This document shows positions 15,770 through 24,898 of a DNA stretch of 36,918 bases, piece by piece; positions within the stretch are counted from its first letter, which is position 1; each line of letters starts with the position of its first letter. A program made the position numbers and the translations under genes. A model generated the notes under the pieces. It had not been told where the DNA came from. It made no database searches and saw only the letters and a list, made by a program, of their open reading frames with translations. Source of the DNA: an uncultured Bacilli bacterium (GTDB lineage Bacteria > Bacillota_I > Bacilli_A > RFN20 > CAG-826); the NCBI GenBank assembly GCA_944363535.1, contig CALVUG010000010.1:1-36918 (forward strand), given 5' to 3'.

Positions 15770-17599
15770 ATGAAAAAAAGCAAGCTTAGTTTCGGCCTCG
15801 CTTTTACACTCTTACCACTCGTCGCGGTATCAGCGTGTTCTCCCGCAGTAACTCCTAACGATGAAAACATCGTTTCTTTTACTGATCCAAATGGTAACAC
15901 TGTCAATATCCCGACCGATGAAATTTATGCTAACTACAAAGTCGAAAAAAATGGTGTCGAAAGATTTTACAACGCCTTAGTCGAAGTCGTAGTTCGTAAC
16001 GAGATGAACAAAGAAGAATATGCGGATACGAAAGCGCATTGTGAATCTTTAGCACGTAACCGTGTCGAAGGTTCAAAAGAACAAGCGCAAAGTAACGCAG
16101 AGGCAAATGGTACATCTTATGATGAAGAATTCGAAAGCATCTTAGATTCCAACAACTGTGAAGATGAAGAAGAATTGTTCGACCTTTACACTTATCAAGA
16201 GATGACAAGCGCTCTTGAAGATGAATGGTTCTCCACTGAAAAATTATCAGAACTACTCGTCGCCGAAGATGGTTACTTCGATACGGAAGTGCCTTATCAC
16301 ATCCGTCACATCTTAGTGAACGTCACCGCTTCCATCCCAGAAGGTTTATCCATCTCCACTTCACCATTCACTTCACAAGAAATTACATCTTCTGAAGCGG
16401 CAAAATTATCGAACGTCGTCTCCGCTTTAGCGAGCGGCAACGAATCATTCGGTACGATCGCTTATCGTTATAGCGATGATTCAAGTGGCGATACTTCTAG
16501 CCGTAACAATTATGGTGATGTTGGTATCATGGGCCGTTCGACATCGTTCGTCAACGAATTCAAATTAGGTATTTATACCTACGATTTACTCTATCAAAAC
16601 GATGCGACACGTAGCCAAACGCTCGAAACAGCCTTAGGTTTAGATGAGATGTATCCAAATGATGAAATTGCTACTGAATTCACAGATATGGGATTAAATA
16701 ATATAGGTACTATTCCATATGGCGAAATTCTTAAACTAGGTCAAGTCGCTAATGTCGAAACTTCCAACAGCGGCGCTCCAGTCAACAATGGCGTTTCTTT
16801 ATACTATCCTCGAAACATCCTCTTCAATAAATATTTCAATAAACATAATGTTTCTATCATCACTCCAAATGATGTAAGTGTCCCTGACGTCGACGCTAGT
16901 GGTCGTCTAGCTTCCCGTGAAGACTTCACTGGTACATTAAATATGAATTACGTCAATAATTCAAAAGGTCGTTTCCAACAAGTCGCTGCTTTAGATAATC
17001 AATATGCCTTATGTGATGAACAAGGTAACGTCATCTTAGCGGTCCGCGCTGGAAGCGGTTATGAAGGCGTCCACTTCATGGTCGTCCAACGTAATTACTT
17101 AGACGAAGTCGTCAATGACGTCACCTTACAAGAATATTACACGACCGCTATTCCAGGTGAAGAAGCTTATCCTACCACCGCTGATGGTCAAGATAAGGCG
17201 ACATACGTCAACTTCATCCGTGGTAATAACACGACTTATAACACTCGTGCTACGCAAGTTAGAGATGCTATCATGGCTTATAATCCTTACATCACCGATG
17301 ACATGTATTGGTCACTCTTCGAAGAACAAAACGTCGTCATCCACGATGAAACCTTAGCCACTAAGATCGATGAATATCTCGAAACGCGTAAATTAGATGA
17401 AACGTTCAATCGCAATGAAACGTTCGAAGATTCTTGGGATGCTTACATCGACTTACTCAAGATTCAACAACAACTTCGTGGCGTGAACGATGATGGCGAA
17501 CCAGTCAGATTAATTTCTGAAACATGCGCCGTTAAATTCCAAGAAGATCCTAACTCACCAGCCTTTGCTGAAGGAGGTATTTGTTACTATGCGCAATAA
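15770..17599 (+). CDS. Large secreted lipoprotein with parvulin-like (PrsA-type) peptidyl-prolyl isomerase domain
   Basis: Probable extracytoplasmic folding factor anchored to the membrane outer face. The signal peptide ends in the lipobox V-S-A-C with the lipidated cysteine at C23. Residues about 50-170 are helical and acidic, like the chaperone part of PrsA/SurA. From about 175 to 270 there is a parvulin pattern: YHIRHILV (176-183), FGTIAYRYSDD (227-237), then NYGDVGIMGR (247-256) and FVNEF (260-264). At 609 residues it is about twice the length of Bacillus PrsA, with long loops and an unassigned C-terminal half. AAGGAGG gives a firm start. It overlaps the next lipoprotein gene by 11 bases. 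Calling it PrsA itself would go too far. Confidence 0.8.
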   Translation: MKKSKLSFGLAFTLLPLVAVSACSPAVTPNDENIVSFTDPNGNTVNIPTDEIYANYKVEKNGVERFYNALVEVVVRNEMNKEEYADTKAHCESLARNRVEGSKEQAQSNAEANGTSYDEEFESILDSNNCEDEEELFDLYTYQEMTSALEDEWFSTEKLSELLVAEDGYFDTEVPYHIRHILVNVTASIPEGLSISTSPFTSQEITSSEAAKLSNVVSALASGNESFGTIAYRYSDDSSGDTSSRNNYGDVGIMGRSTSFVNEFKLGIYTYDLLYQNDATRSQTLETALGLDEMYPNDEIATEFTDMGLNNIGTIPYGEILKLGQVANVETSNSGAPVNNGVSLYYPRNILFNKYFNKHNVSIITPNDVSVPDVDASGRLASREDFTGTLNMNYVNNSKGRFQQVAALDNQYALCDEQGNVILAVRAGSGYEGVHFMVVQRNYLDEVVNDVTLQEYYTTAIPGEEAYPTTADGQDKATYVNFIRGNNTTYNTRATQVRDAIMAYNPYITDDMYWSLFEEQNVVIHDETLATKIDEYLETRKLDETFNRNETFEDSWDAYIDLLKIQQQLRGVNDDGEPVRLISETCAVKFQEDPNSPAFAEGGICYYAQ

Positions 17600-19289
17600 G
17601 AAATTATTTGTCATCGCTGCTTTAGCAGGTGTCGTCTTAACTGGCTGTTCTGAAGTAAGAGCCCACCCAGGCGATTACGATGATCCTATCTTAAATAATC
17701 CTGATGGCACAAAAGTTGATGTTGTAAACAACATCGCAAGCGTCGTCTACGATGCTCTCGATGATGCTGGTACGACCAACGAACAAGTTCTTGAAACTTT
17801 AAAAGTTAGTCTTGCTGAATCGATCTTTGGCACCGCCGAAGAACTTGAAGCAGCTTATAGTAGCGGCGCAAGTAGCGAAGCCTTCACTAACTTAAAAAAT
17901 ACGCATGCTTATTACACCGAAGATATCGAAGAAACTTTAAGCGAAACTGAAAAGAATGAATATTCTTTCTGGCGTTTAGAACAATTAGTGGCTGAAGTTC
18001 AAGACCGTATTCTCGATGCGTATTATGGCCTCATCATCGGTGGTGATTATAGTGATGATTCCTTGTTTAGCGAAGAAAAATTCGCTAACTTCATCCGTAG
18101 CGAGCTTTATGAAGTAGTAGATCCTGAAACTGAAGCTTTCCCTACTACTTTCTATGAAGATGTATTAATCACTCCAAGCAAGACTTACGAAACGATCGAA
18201 ACTTGGGGAATTCATATCGATTATTATGAAGATTACACTCGTCGTGTCATCATCCCCAACATCTACATCGATTTGTTAGCGGAACAATATCTCTTCGATG
18301 AAAACTATTCATCCTTAGGGAGAAGTTACGCCCGTAAAGTCAATTACATCGCAATTACTTCTAACGATGAGTTTGCAAATGCTGCTCCTTATTTAATGCT
18401 AAATTTCATCGAACAAAACATCTTAGCGGAAGACGCTACAGCTGAAACCGCTAATTTGGAAATACTTGCGAATGCTTGGAGGGGTTATGCAGATGATTAT
18501 CTTAAAAAAGGCAATGAAACTGAACTATTAAACCTTTCTCTCGGTGCTGGTTCGTTCCAAAATAAGACGACCCGCGCTGAACATGGTTCCATCTCCTATT
18601 ACAGTGGTACGCAATACGGTAACATCTTAGACGATTACGATTTAATCTACGAAGATGATCCGCAAAGAAACGATCAAACAGTCGAATCTGATTTCACTAA
18701 TTCTTATTCTTATACGATCGAAAAAGGTCTCGAACTTAAGACGAGAACGATGCGTACGACCGATTATACGACTGATGGTTGGTTCATCCAAAACGGTGGT
18801 TTATCCACTTTACCTTCTTGGATTAGAACTAGATTATTCAATATCGGTGTCGCTAACGCCATCGATGATATTACCGATGAAAAAGATGCTTCAGTAGCAG
18901 AAGCTGACCGCGTCACTTCTAACTTCGTCCGTAAGATTGATGGTTATTATTATTTATTACCACAAACGACACAAAGTGGTAGCGAAGATGTCGACTTCTT
19001 ACTTTACGACAATGATTCTAAGACTTATTACATCATCCAAATTGAAGAAGCTGTCTCATCTTCTAAACTCAATCGTAATTCCCAAAATAATTACACCAAT
19101 ATCCACCAAGACCATGGTGAATACATGGAAGAAGTAGCGAGAAACATCGCTGAAACGATGGCGGAAGGCGGAAGTTATGATGATCAAGCTATCCTCTTCT
19201 ACTTCGAAAATATGGACTTACAATATTACGATGAAGACCTCTACAATTACTTCGTCGAAACCTTCCCAGATTTATTCGAAGAAGATTAA
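17589..19289 (+). CDS. Large secreted lipoprotein, likely divergent paralogue of the upstream PrsA-like protein
   Basis: Function unknown. With the ATG at 17589 (GGAGG 11 bases upstream) the protein opens with a short basic signal peptide and the lipobox V-L-T-G-C, cysteine at 20. About 565 residues, acidic, rich in Tyr, Asp and Glu. It parallels its neighbour: a NPDGTKVDV stretch after the lipobox against DPNGNTVNI; a helical N-terminal half; and near the C-terminus a strand like TYYIIQIEE followed by a closing NMDLQYYDEDLYNYF against NVVIHDETLATKIDEYL. No parvulin signature remains. The 11-base overlap implies coupled production, so the two may act together at the cell surface. An in-frame ATG at 17565 exists but lies before the Shine-Dalgarno. 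Confidence 0.75.
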   Translation: MRNKKLFVIAALAGVVLTGCSEVRAHPGDYDDPILNNPDGTKVDVVNNIASVVYDALDDAGTTNEQVLETLKVSLAESIFGTAEELEAAYSSGASSEAFTNLKNTHAYYTEDIEETLSETEKNEYSFWRLEQLVAEVQDRILDAYYGLIIGGDYSDDSLFSEEKFANFIRSELYEVVDPETEAFPTTFYEDVLITPSKTYETIETWGIHIDYYEDYTRRVIIPNIYIDLLAEQYLFDENYSSLGRSYARKVNYIAITSNDEFANAAPYLMLNFIEQNILAEDATAETANLEILANAWRGYADDYLKKGNETELLNLSLGAGSFQNKTTRAEHGSISYYSGTQYGNILDDYDLIYEDDPQRNDQTVESDFTNSYSYTIEKGLELKTRTMRTTDYTTDGWFIQNGGLSTLPSWIRTRLFNIGVANAIDDITDEKDASVAEADRVTSNFVRKIDGYYYLLPQTTQSGSEDVDFLLYDNDSKTYYIIQIEEAVSSSKLNRNSQNNYTNIHQDHGEYMEEVARNIAETMAEGGSYDDQAILFYFENMDLQYYDEDLYNYFVETFPDLFEED

Positions 19290-19315
19290 TTCATCGCTTC
19301 ATTAAAGAAAATTAG

Positions 19316-19341
19316 GAGGCTAGAAAAAACTAGCCTCTTTT
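19316..19341 (+). terminator. Terminator after the lipoprotein pair
   Basis: GAGGCTAG (19316-19323), loop AAAAAA, CTAGCCTC (19330-19337), then a T-rich tract. A perfect 8-bp stem. Confidence 0.93.
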
Positions 19342-19392
19342 CTTTATTTTAATAGTATAATTATATTAACAAATATAAAGGAGATGATATTC

Positions 19393-19815
19393 ATGGCTAA
19401 ATACGATGCGAACTGTATCTTTTGTCAAATTGCCCAAGATAAAATCAAAGCTTATAAAATTTATGAAGATGATCAAGTCCTAGCGTTTCTTGACACTAAT
19501 CCTAAATCGATGGGACACGCCTTAGTGATTCCTAAGGTTCATCACGATAACTTCTTAACCACTCCTAAAGACATCATGCACAAAGTTTACGATGTCGCAC
19601 AAAAGATTGGCCAAGCCGATATGAATGGTTTAGGCGCAGTCGGTATCAACATTCTTACGAATTGTTACGAACCCGCTGGACAAAGTGTCATGCACTTCCA
19701 CGTGCACGTCATTCCGCGTTATCTTACCGGTGAACGTTACCAAATCGATATGAAGGAAAATTTAGACGATAAAAACTTACCTGCAATCGTGAAAGTAATT
19801 AAAGATAATTTATAA
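19393..19815 (+). CDS. hit: HIT family nucleotide hydrolase/phosphoramidase
   Basis: Small histidine-triad protein that cleaves nucleotide phosphoramidates and related substrates; the physiological substrate is not known. CIFC near the N-terminus resembles the zinc-site cysteines of Hit proteins, GHALVIPK is typical, and the catalytic triad is HFHVHVIPR near residues 112-120. I chose the ATG at 19393, with AAGGAG 9 bases upstream; an ATG at 19384 abuts the Shine-Dalgarno. A TATAAT at 19356-19361 probably drives it. It converges on the YhaM-like gene with 5 bases between them and no visible terminator. Confidence 0.94.
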   Translation: MAKYDANCIFCQIAQDKIKAYKIYEDDQVLAFLDTNPKSMGHALVIPKVHHDNFLTTPKDIMHKVYDVAQKIGQADMNGLGAVGINILTNCYEPAGQSVMHFHVHVIPRYLTGERYQIDMKENLDDKNLPAIVKVIKDNL

Positions 19816-19820
19816 AATTG

Positions 19821-20759
19821 TTATTTGTTCGATTTCTTCGGTTGATAGAAAGAACGATCATCGAACGCTAAAACACGTTGCGACCATTCCCCGCCCTTCA
19901 CGTCGTGGAGGGCTTTTTCAACCATCTCAAGTTTAGCGTCCATATCATCGATCATATTGAGGGCTAAAGCTTCTTTTATCATCGGTTCGACGGGTGAACC
20001 ATATTCTTTTTTGCCGTGATGAGTAAGAATTAGATGTTCTAAGACGAGACGCACTTCATCATCGACACCTAATTCTTTACATTTATTAGATATGAGCGCA
20101 TGCGCGATGCTAATGTGACCGATGAGACGTCCTTCGTTCGTGTATTTAGCGATGATGGGACCTGATAATTCGATGACTTTACCTAAATCGTGTAAGATCG
20201 TCCCACTTAATAAAATATCCGAGTCTAAAGAAGGATAAAGATTTAAAAGCGCCTTCGCTAAACGAACCATATGGACGCTATGGACGAGTAAGCCACCAGC
20301 GAATTCATGATGATTTTTCGTCGCTGCCGGAAAGCTAATAAATTTATCGCGATATTCATCTAGTAAAGTTTTTACGACGAGATGATAATCCTTATCTTTG
20401 ATAAGGGCAATAGAATCGTCTAGTTCCTTTTCTAAGGCCTTAAAATCGTAATTAGGGCGAGGAATATAATCTTCGAGGTGATAATCATCAGGTAAGACGT
20501 TCATCACCTTGTAGACCTTCAATTGCATCTGATCACGATATAGATAAGTTACCCCATCCACGCGCACGACTTTACCGACGTCAATAACTTGATAATCACC
20601 AGGTTCAATTTCCCATTTCTTCGCTTCGATGGAACCACTTTTATCTTGTAAAGTAATCGAAAGATATGGTGAGCCGCTACTATTGACGCCGCGGACGACG
20701 TTCGTCACAAGAAATTTTTCACCATAAATTTCTTCATTTGATTCGAAATCTTTAATCAT
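19821..20759 (-). CDS. yhaM: 3'-5' exoribonuclease YhaM-like (OB fold plus HD domain)
   Basis: Metal-dependent 3'-5' exonuclease that trims RNA (and can cut DNA in Bacillus). An OB-fold occupies about 10-90, with YLSITLQDKSGSIEAKKW (32-49). The HD domain follows, with HEFAGGLLVHS (151-161), the HDLGK motif (190-194) and THHGK and DDMDAK further on as metal ligands. The length of 312 matches YhaM/CbfA. It overlaps recX by 4 bases and ends the operon. Confidence 0.9.
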   Translation of the reverse strand: MIKDFESNEEIYGEKFLVTNVVRGVNSSGSPYLSITLQDKSGSIEAKKWEIEPGDYQVIDVGKVVRVDGVTYLYRDQMQLKVYKVMNVLPDDYHLEDYIPRPNYDFKALEKELDDSIALIKDKDYHLVVKTLLDEYRDKFISFPAATKNHHEFAGGLLVHSVHMVRLAKALLNLYPSLDSDILLSGTILHDLGKVIELSGPIIAKYTNEGRLIGHISIAHALISNKCKELGVDDEVRLVLEHLILTHHGKKEYGSPVEPMIKEALALNMIDDMDAKLEMVEKALHDVKGGEWSQRVLAFDDRSFYQPKKSNK

Positions 20760-21538
20760 TTGAAATATTCCTCCATCAGCATGAAAATCGTTCTTTGCCT
20801 ATAGCCTATGCGTTCCATCCCGCGATAAAACTTTTGTTTATCTTCTTTCGCTTTCATTTTTTGTTTCATCGCATCAAGACGCGCCTGATCCATATCGACT
20901 TCTTCAGCGAATTTAACGTGAGCGAGTTCTTCATCGATCAAACTAATCTTAAAACCGTAGTTATATAAAGCTTTACGTAATTTATATTTTCCAAGCGGAC
21001 CATATTTATCATATTTTGGTTTTATTAAGCGAATTTGTCTCTTCAAATTTTCTCTTTCAATCTTTTCGTCGAAAGGAAAATTATCGACGTGAAAATAGAT
21101 ACGTTTATCAGCGAGTTTCTTCTCGCATTCTTTGTAAGAATAGCCTTTCGATAAATAATACGCTAAATATTCTTCTCTTAACGTTCTATCATCGAATAGA
21201 TGCCTCTTATTATCGAGTTCATACATGATCTTTTTAATTTGTTCTTCGTCTAATCCTTCTTTTTTAGCGAGGCGTTCTTTGAAGAAACTTCTTGAAACTT
21301 TATATTTATTTAAATACTTAATATATTTTTTTAGGGTTTGATATTGTTTAGTTTCATCTAAGATTTTTTTCACTTCCGCAGTAGTTAGTGTTTTAGAAAC
21401 GTAAAGACGATTATTCAAAGTAGTTTCAAAGTCGCAAGGAAAATTATTTCCGTCGCTTAAATAGACGATATTATTGGCTTTTTGTCGCTTAATCGCAACG
21501 ATTTCTAAATTACCAATTCTTTTTGATGGCTCTTGCAT
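20756..21538 (-). CDS. recX: RecX regulatory protein
   Basis: Modulates RecA filaments during recombination and SOS repair. The 260-residue protein is made of repeated three-helix units typical of RecX: YLNKYKVSRSFFKERLAKK, then YLAYYLSKGYSYKECEKKL, and a third ending in YRQRTIFMLMEEYF. The start lies 29 bases inside the end of the glycosyltransferase gene, so the reading frames overlap. recA is not in the window. Confidence 0.88.
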   Translation of the reverse strand: MQEPSKRIGNLEIVAIKRQKANNIVYLSDGNNFPCDFETTLNNRLYVSKTLTTAEVKKILDETKQYQTLKKYIKYLNKYKVSRSFFKERLAKKEGLDEEQIKKIMYELDNKRHLFDDRTLREEYLAYYLSKGYSYKECEKKLADKRIYFHVDNFPFDEKIERENLKRQIRLIKPKYDKYGPLGKYKLRKALYNYGFKISLIDEELAHVKFAEEVDMDQARLDAMKQKMKAKEDKQKFYRGMERIGYRQRTIFMLMEEYFK

Positions 21539-22694
21539 ACACCTTCTTAATCCTTTCGTAAAATTTTTCTATCGAATATTCGTCCATCTTCTTAAAGGCA
21601 TCATCTTTTATCTTTTCTAACTCTTCTTCTTTTAAAGATAAAATCAACTCTAACTTCTTGACGAAGTCATCTTCATCGTAGAAGAAGAAACCATTCTTCC
21701 CACTTTCAATTAAATTATACAAATTATCATCATATCTCGCTAAGACGATGCGGCGTGCGGCCATAGCTTCAAGATAAGTTAAGCCTTGTGTTTCTGAAGT
21801 CGAAGCCGAGACGTAAATATCGCTTAGATTATAATAGAAACCTACTTCTTCATTAGGAACTTTACCTAAGAATAAAATTTCTTTTTCTAAGCCAAGATTT
21901 TTACTCATGTTTTTCAATTCTTCTTCGTGTGGACCGCTACCGACGATCAAGAGTTTCATCTTTTGTTTTGGATGAGCTTTACGATATTTAGCGTAATCTA
22001 AGATGACGACATCGACGCTTTTAGCTTTATCGACGCGGCCAAGACACAGTAATGTCTTCGTGTCTTCATCAATTCCTAATTCTTCTTTTTTCTTCTTCAA
22101 TGCGGAAACATCTTGATTTTGAGGTAAGAAACGATGAAAATCGATGCCGGTTGGAATGATATTAATATAAGATTCCACTCCTATTTCCCTTAGATAATTT
22201 TTAATCTTTTTAGAAGGCGTAATAAATTCATCCGCCATATCAGCGATGACTCCAACGAACCACCTAATAGCGTTTTTTGCTAAGCGGTCAAAGTGACCTT
22301 TGAAGAAGTCGCTAAAATAGTAAGTGTAATCTTCGTATTGTGTGTGGTAAGTATAAACTGCGGGCACATGTAATAAATACGAGATTATGCGACCAAAAAA
22401 TCCCACACCTAAATCAGATTGGACGTGTAAGACGTCAGGTTTGAACTTTTTGATGAACGTCGTCACCTTCGAATGATAGAACCAAGTGAAACGATAATTG
22501 AACATATTTTTCATCACGAGACCAGGTATACGTACGATATCTTTTTCGTAAGTAATTTCGTTGCTGAAAGGATTAGTGGTCACAATCAACACTTCGTGAC
22601 CATGTTCTTCAAAAGTTTTTTTCATGTATAAAGTTGACGTCGCTACGCCATTAATTTCTGGTGGATAAGTGTCAGAAAAGACGACGATACGCAT
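21510..22694 (-). CDS. GT4 glycosyltransferase, probably diacylglycerol glucosyltransferase
   Basis: GT-B-fold retaining glycosyltransferase. The N-terminus, MRIVVFSDTYPPEINGVATS, and GHEVLIVTTNPF closely resemble 1,2-diacylglycerol 3-glucosyltransferases of Mollicutes and Bacillota. The donor-binding C-terminal half has CLGRVDKAKSVDVVI and the EX7E region STSETQGLTYLEAMA with E's in the expected places. At 394 residues it has normal length. It lies 15 bases after the flippase-like gene, which supports a membrane glycolipid or lipid-linked polymer pathway. Specificity is inferred from resemblance; a polysaccharide mannosyltransferase is possible. Confidence 0.82.
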   Translation of the reverse strand: MRIVVFSDTYPPEINGVATSTLYMKKTFEEHGHEVLIVTTNPFSNEITYEKDIVRIPGLVMKNMFNYRFTWFYHSKVTTFIKKFKPDVLHVQSDLGVGFFGRIISYLLHVPAVYTYHTQYEDYTYYFSDFFKGHFDRLAKNAIRWFVGVIADMADEFITPSKKIKNYLREIGVESYINIIPTGIDFHRFLPQNQDVSALKKKKEELGIDEDTKTLLCLGRVDKAKSVDVVILDYAKYRKAHPKQKMKLLIVGSGPHEEELKNMSKNLGLEKEILFLGKVPNEEVGFYYNLSDIYVSASTSETQGLTYLEAMAARRIVLARYDDNLYNLIESGKNGFFFYDEDDFVKKLELILSLKEEELEKIKDDAFKKMDEYSIEKFYERIKKVYARAIKKNW

Positions 22695-22709
22695 ATTCTT
22701 TTCTCCCCT

Positions 22710-24188
22710 TTATAACTTATTATCGATGTCGATTTCAGTGAAGCTATCTTGCTTACTAGCTTTCTTCACTTCTTTAATCTTATCTTTTCTCGTATCGAGA
22801 TAATATGCATCATCTTGGAAATTGATGATGAGTGAATCTTCATCTTCGATATTATCTATAGGGGTCCTCCTTCTTCTTAAATGTAATTTTTCTTGTAAGG
22901 CCCGCCTTGAAAGTTGCGAAGTTTCATATTGCTTATTAGAAGATAGACGACGTTCTTCAAACGTACGTAATTGTAATTCCAAATACGTTTGACGAATGGA
23001 ACTTTTGTCCGTATCCATCTCGCTTGGTGTCGCACGGTAAAAAGCAGTGAAAAGACCAGCGAACAGCAATGGGACAGTATAAATTGAAAAACGCCAGATG
23101 ATGAGCGAAGCATTCGTCACCGCTTGCGTCGTAAAAAAACCTGCGCCTGGATTTAGGTCATTATAGAACATGACGGAGAAGAAAATTTCTGAAATGCCGG
23201 CGGTGCCAGGTAAAGGCCAAAAGCCAGTACACATCTGGTGGAAACTAGACATGAAGCAAGCATCGAAGAAGGAATTGATGTTCGTATTATTTAATCCATC
23301 TAAGGCCATTCCCGCAAAGTAAGGAATACAATATTTTGCCGTCATCATGATGAAACTACAGACGATAATTAGAAGTAAGAAAGGAATATTAGATTGAAGA
23401 CGTCTCAATTCAATTTTGAAGTTTTCAACTTGAATTCTTAAAGATTCTCTCGTCTTTTCAGGATGTTTAAGTAGATGCATCTTCGCAAGTAGGTTAATGC
23501 TATGTTTCATAATAAAATTATGAATGTGACGGTTATAAGACATTAAGAACAATAGACCAATTAAAGAAATGTTAATGATGAAACCAAAAATCGCTAGAGG
23601 CCAAACAGGAATTGGCACACCATTAAGATTAAAAGAACCAATCGAACTAATTAAGTCATATTTAAAGATGAATGATAAGATGCCGTATAAAATTAAGACG
23701 ATTTGATAAGTGATAAAAGACATGACCATGATGCTTGCCGCGTTAGAGACAGGTACACCTTGTTTAGAAAGAGTACGCGTTTGAAAAACTTGTTCACCTG
23801 TTCCAGCTGGTAAGACACCATCGTAAAACATTCCGACGAGTTTATTCGCCATCGCTTGTCGGAATTTATAACGTCTCGTATATAATCTTGCGTAACAAAA
23901 GATGATGAAGGCATCGACGAGGAAGTGGAAGAACACAATCGCGGCGATGACAAGAATCCAACGCCAATCCGTACTTGTAAAAGCATTGACGACGTCAAAA
24001 AAGTTATTATATAAAGTTAAGGCAAGCGAACCTGCCGTAAGAAGTAAGATGATGATGATGTAAGCGGTGTATTTTGCGATAGGCGAAACACGCTTTTTCT
24101 TACGATTCTCTTCCCCTTCTTTTAAAGCTTCCTCGACTTCAGGATCAAGGGCTTCTTCATTCATTGTCTCGATGTCTTCTTTTTTCAT
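22710..24188 (-). CDS. Flippase-like integral membrane protein (LPG synthase TM / UPF0104 / YbhN family)
   Basis: Polytopic membrane protein of the family that shares the flippase domain of MprF. After a charged cytoplasmic start (1-38) there are about eight hydrophobic segments between 39 and 370. Family marks are GMFYDGVLPAGTGEQVFQTR (about 118-137) and the GTAGISEIFF stretch (about 304-313). The C-terminal 110 residues are a charged cytoplasmic tail. There is no MprF synthase domain, so it is not a lysyl-PG synthase. The neighbouring GT4 gene suggests it moves or supports a glycolipid product. The Shine-Dalgarno is weak. Confidence 0.85.
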   Translation of the reverse strand: MKKEDIETMNEEALDPEVEEALKEGEENRKKKRVSPIAKYTAYIIIILLLTAGSLALTLYNNFFDVVNAFTSTDWRWILVIAAIVFFHFLVDAFIIFCYARLYTRRYKFRQAMANKLVGMFYDGVLPAGTGEQVFQTRTLSKQGVPVSNAASIMVMSFITYQIVLILYGILSFIFKYDLISSIGSFNLNGVPIPVWPLAIFGFIINISLIGLLFLMSYNRHIHNFIMKHSINLLAKMHLLKHPEKTRESLRIQVENFKIELRRLQSNIPFLLLIIVCSFIMMTAKYCIPYFAGMALDGLNNTNINSFFDACFMSSFHQMCTGFWPLPGTAGISEIFFSVMFYNDLNPGAGFFTTQAVTNASLIIWRFSIYTVPLLFAGLFTAFYRATPSEMDTDKSSIRQTYLELQLRTFEERRLSSNKQYETSQLSRRALQEKLHLRRRRTPIDNIEDEDSLIINFQDDAYYLDTRKDKIKEVKKASKQDSFTEIDIDNKL

Positions 24189-24208
24189 CTAAACTTCTTT
24201 CTAAAAAA

Positions 24209-24814
24209 TTAAAAACGGTAACGGTCTTCCCCTTCCGCATCTTGAAGCGCTCTAACGACTGGGACGATAGAAAAAGGCATGACCACTAAGACGATGTATC
24301 TAAGGATGTAAGTCCAAGTTGTCCCGCTCATGAAATTAAGATAACCAAAAAGGATGATGAAGACGTAAGCGACCGCCGTCGTAATACTTAAAGTTAAAAC
24401 GATCGTTGCAATATTATTAAATATTTCGATACCAAATAAGAAGATGAAGAATAACATCACTAGGTAAGAAAGAGCCACTAATGAAACGATGATGAAAGCA
24501 CTAATGGCCACTGCATCGTAAGTAGTAAAGGCTAATATTCCGCAAACGACGGCTAAATAGGTAAAAATGCCTACGAACACTAATTCGATGATACATGATG
24601 CTAAAGTGATGCCAAATTGTTCATTCTTCGTTAGATAAAATAATAAACCTGCACCAATTAAAAGGATACCAGCTACGTAAGAAAAGTAGCTAAACATACT
24701 CGCCCCCGTCCCATAGATTGAAGAGATGATACCATCGACGAGTAATAATGCCCCAGAGATGAGAGGGAAGATAATTCCTAATAAACGTGCTTTTGAGTTC
24801 TTGATTAAGTGCAT
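24209..24814 (-). CDS. Polytopic membrane protein of unknown function
   Basis: A 201-residue protein with about six hydrophobic segments and short loops; no family recognised. Glycine- and aromatic-rich segments resemble the 159-residue membrane protein at 28620-29099, but I see no clear homology. AAGAGG lies about 7 bases upstream of the ATG. It is the first gene of the set that continues with the flippase-like, GT4, recX and yhaM genes, and is divergent from the ABC exporter across an 84-base gap. Confidence 0.7.
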   Translation of the reverse strand: MHLIKNSKARLLGIIFPLISGALLLVDGIISSIYGTGASMFSYFSYVAGILLIGAGLLFYLTKNEQFGITLASCIIELVFVGIFTYLAVVCGILAFTTYDAVAISAFIIVSLVALSYLVMLFFIFLFGIEIFNNIATIVLTLSITTAVAYVFIILFGYLNFMSGTTWTYILRYIVLVVMPFSIVPVVRALQDAEGEDRYRF

Positions 24815-24852
24815 GATTTTGCCTCTTATTTAATTTATCAAATTAACATCCT

Positions 24853-24870
24853 TTTTGCAATGTTGCAAAA
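24853..24870. promoter_or_regulatory. Perfect inverted repeat, candidate operator
   Basis: TTTTGCAA-TG-TTGCAAAA, an 18-base dyad in the gap between divergent membrane-protein and ABC exporter genes. Its right arm overlaps the candidate -35 (TTGCAA) of the exporter promoter, so a dimeric repressor bound here would block it. No regulator gene is adjacent. Confidence 0.5.
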
Positions 24871-24890
24871 TTTACTAGATACGTTAAAAT
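24863..24890 (+). promoter_or_regulatory. ABC exporter promoter, probably leaderless
   Basis: TTGCAA (24863-24868), 16-base spacer, TAAAAT (24885-24890). The -10 ends 8 bases before the ATG, leaving a leader of about 2 bases. AGGA 4 bases before the ATG is too close to be an effective Shine-Dalgarno. Confidence 0.5.
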
Positions 24891-24898
24891 TTTAGGAA

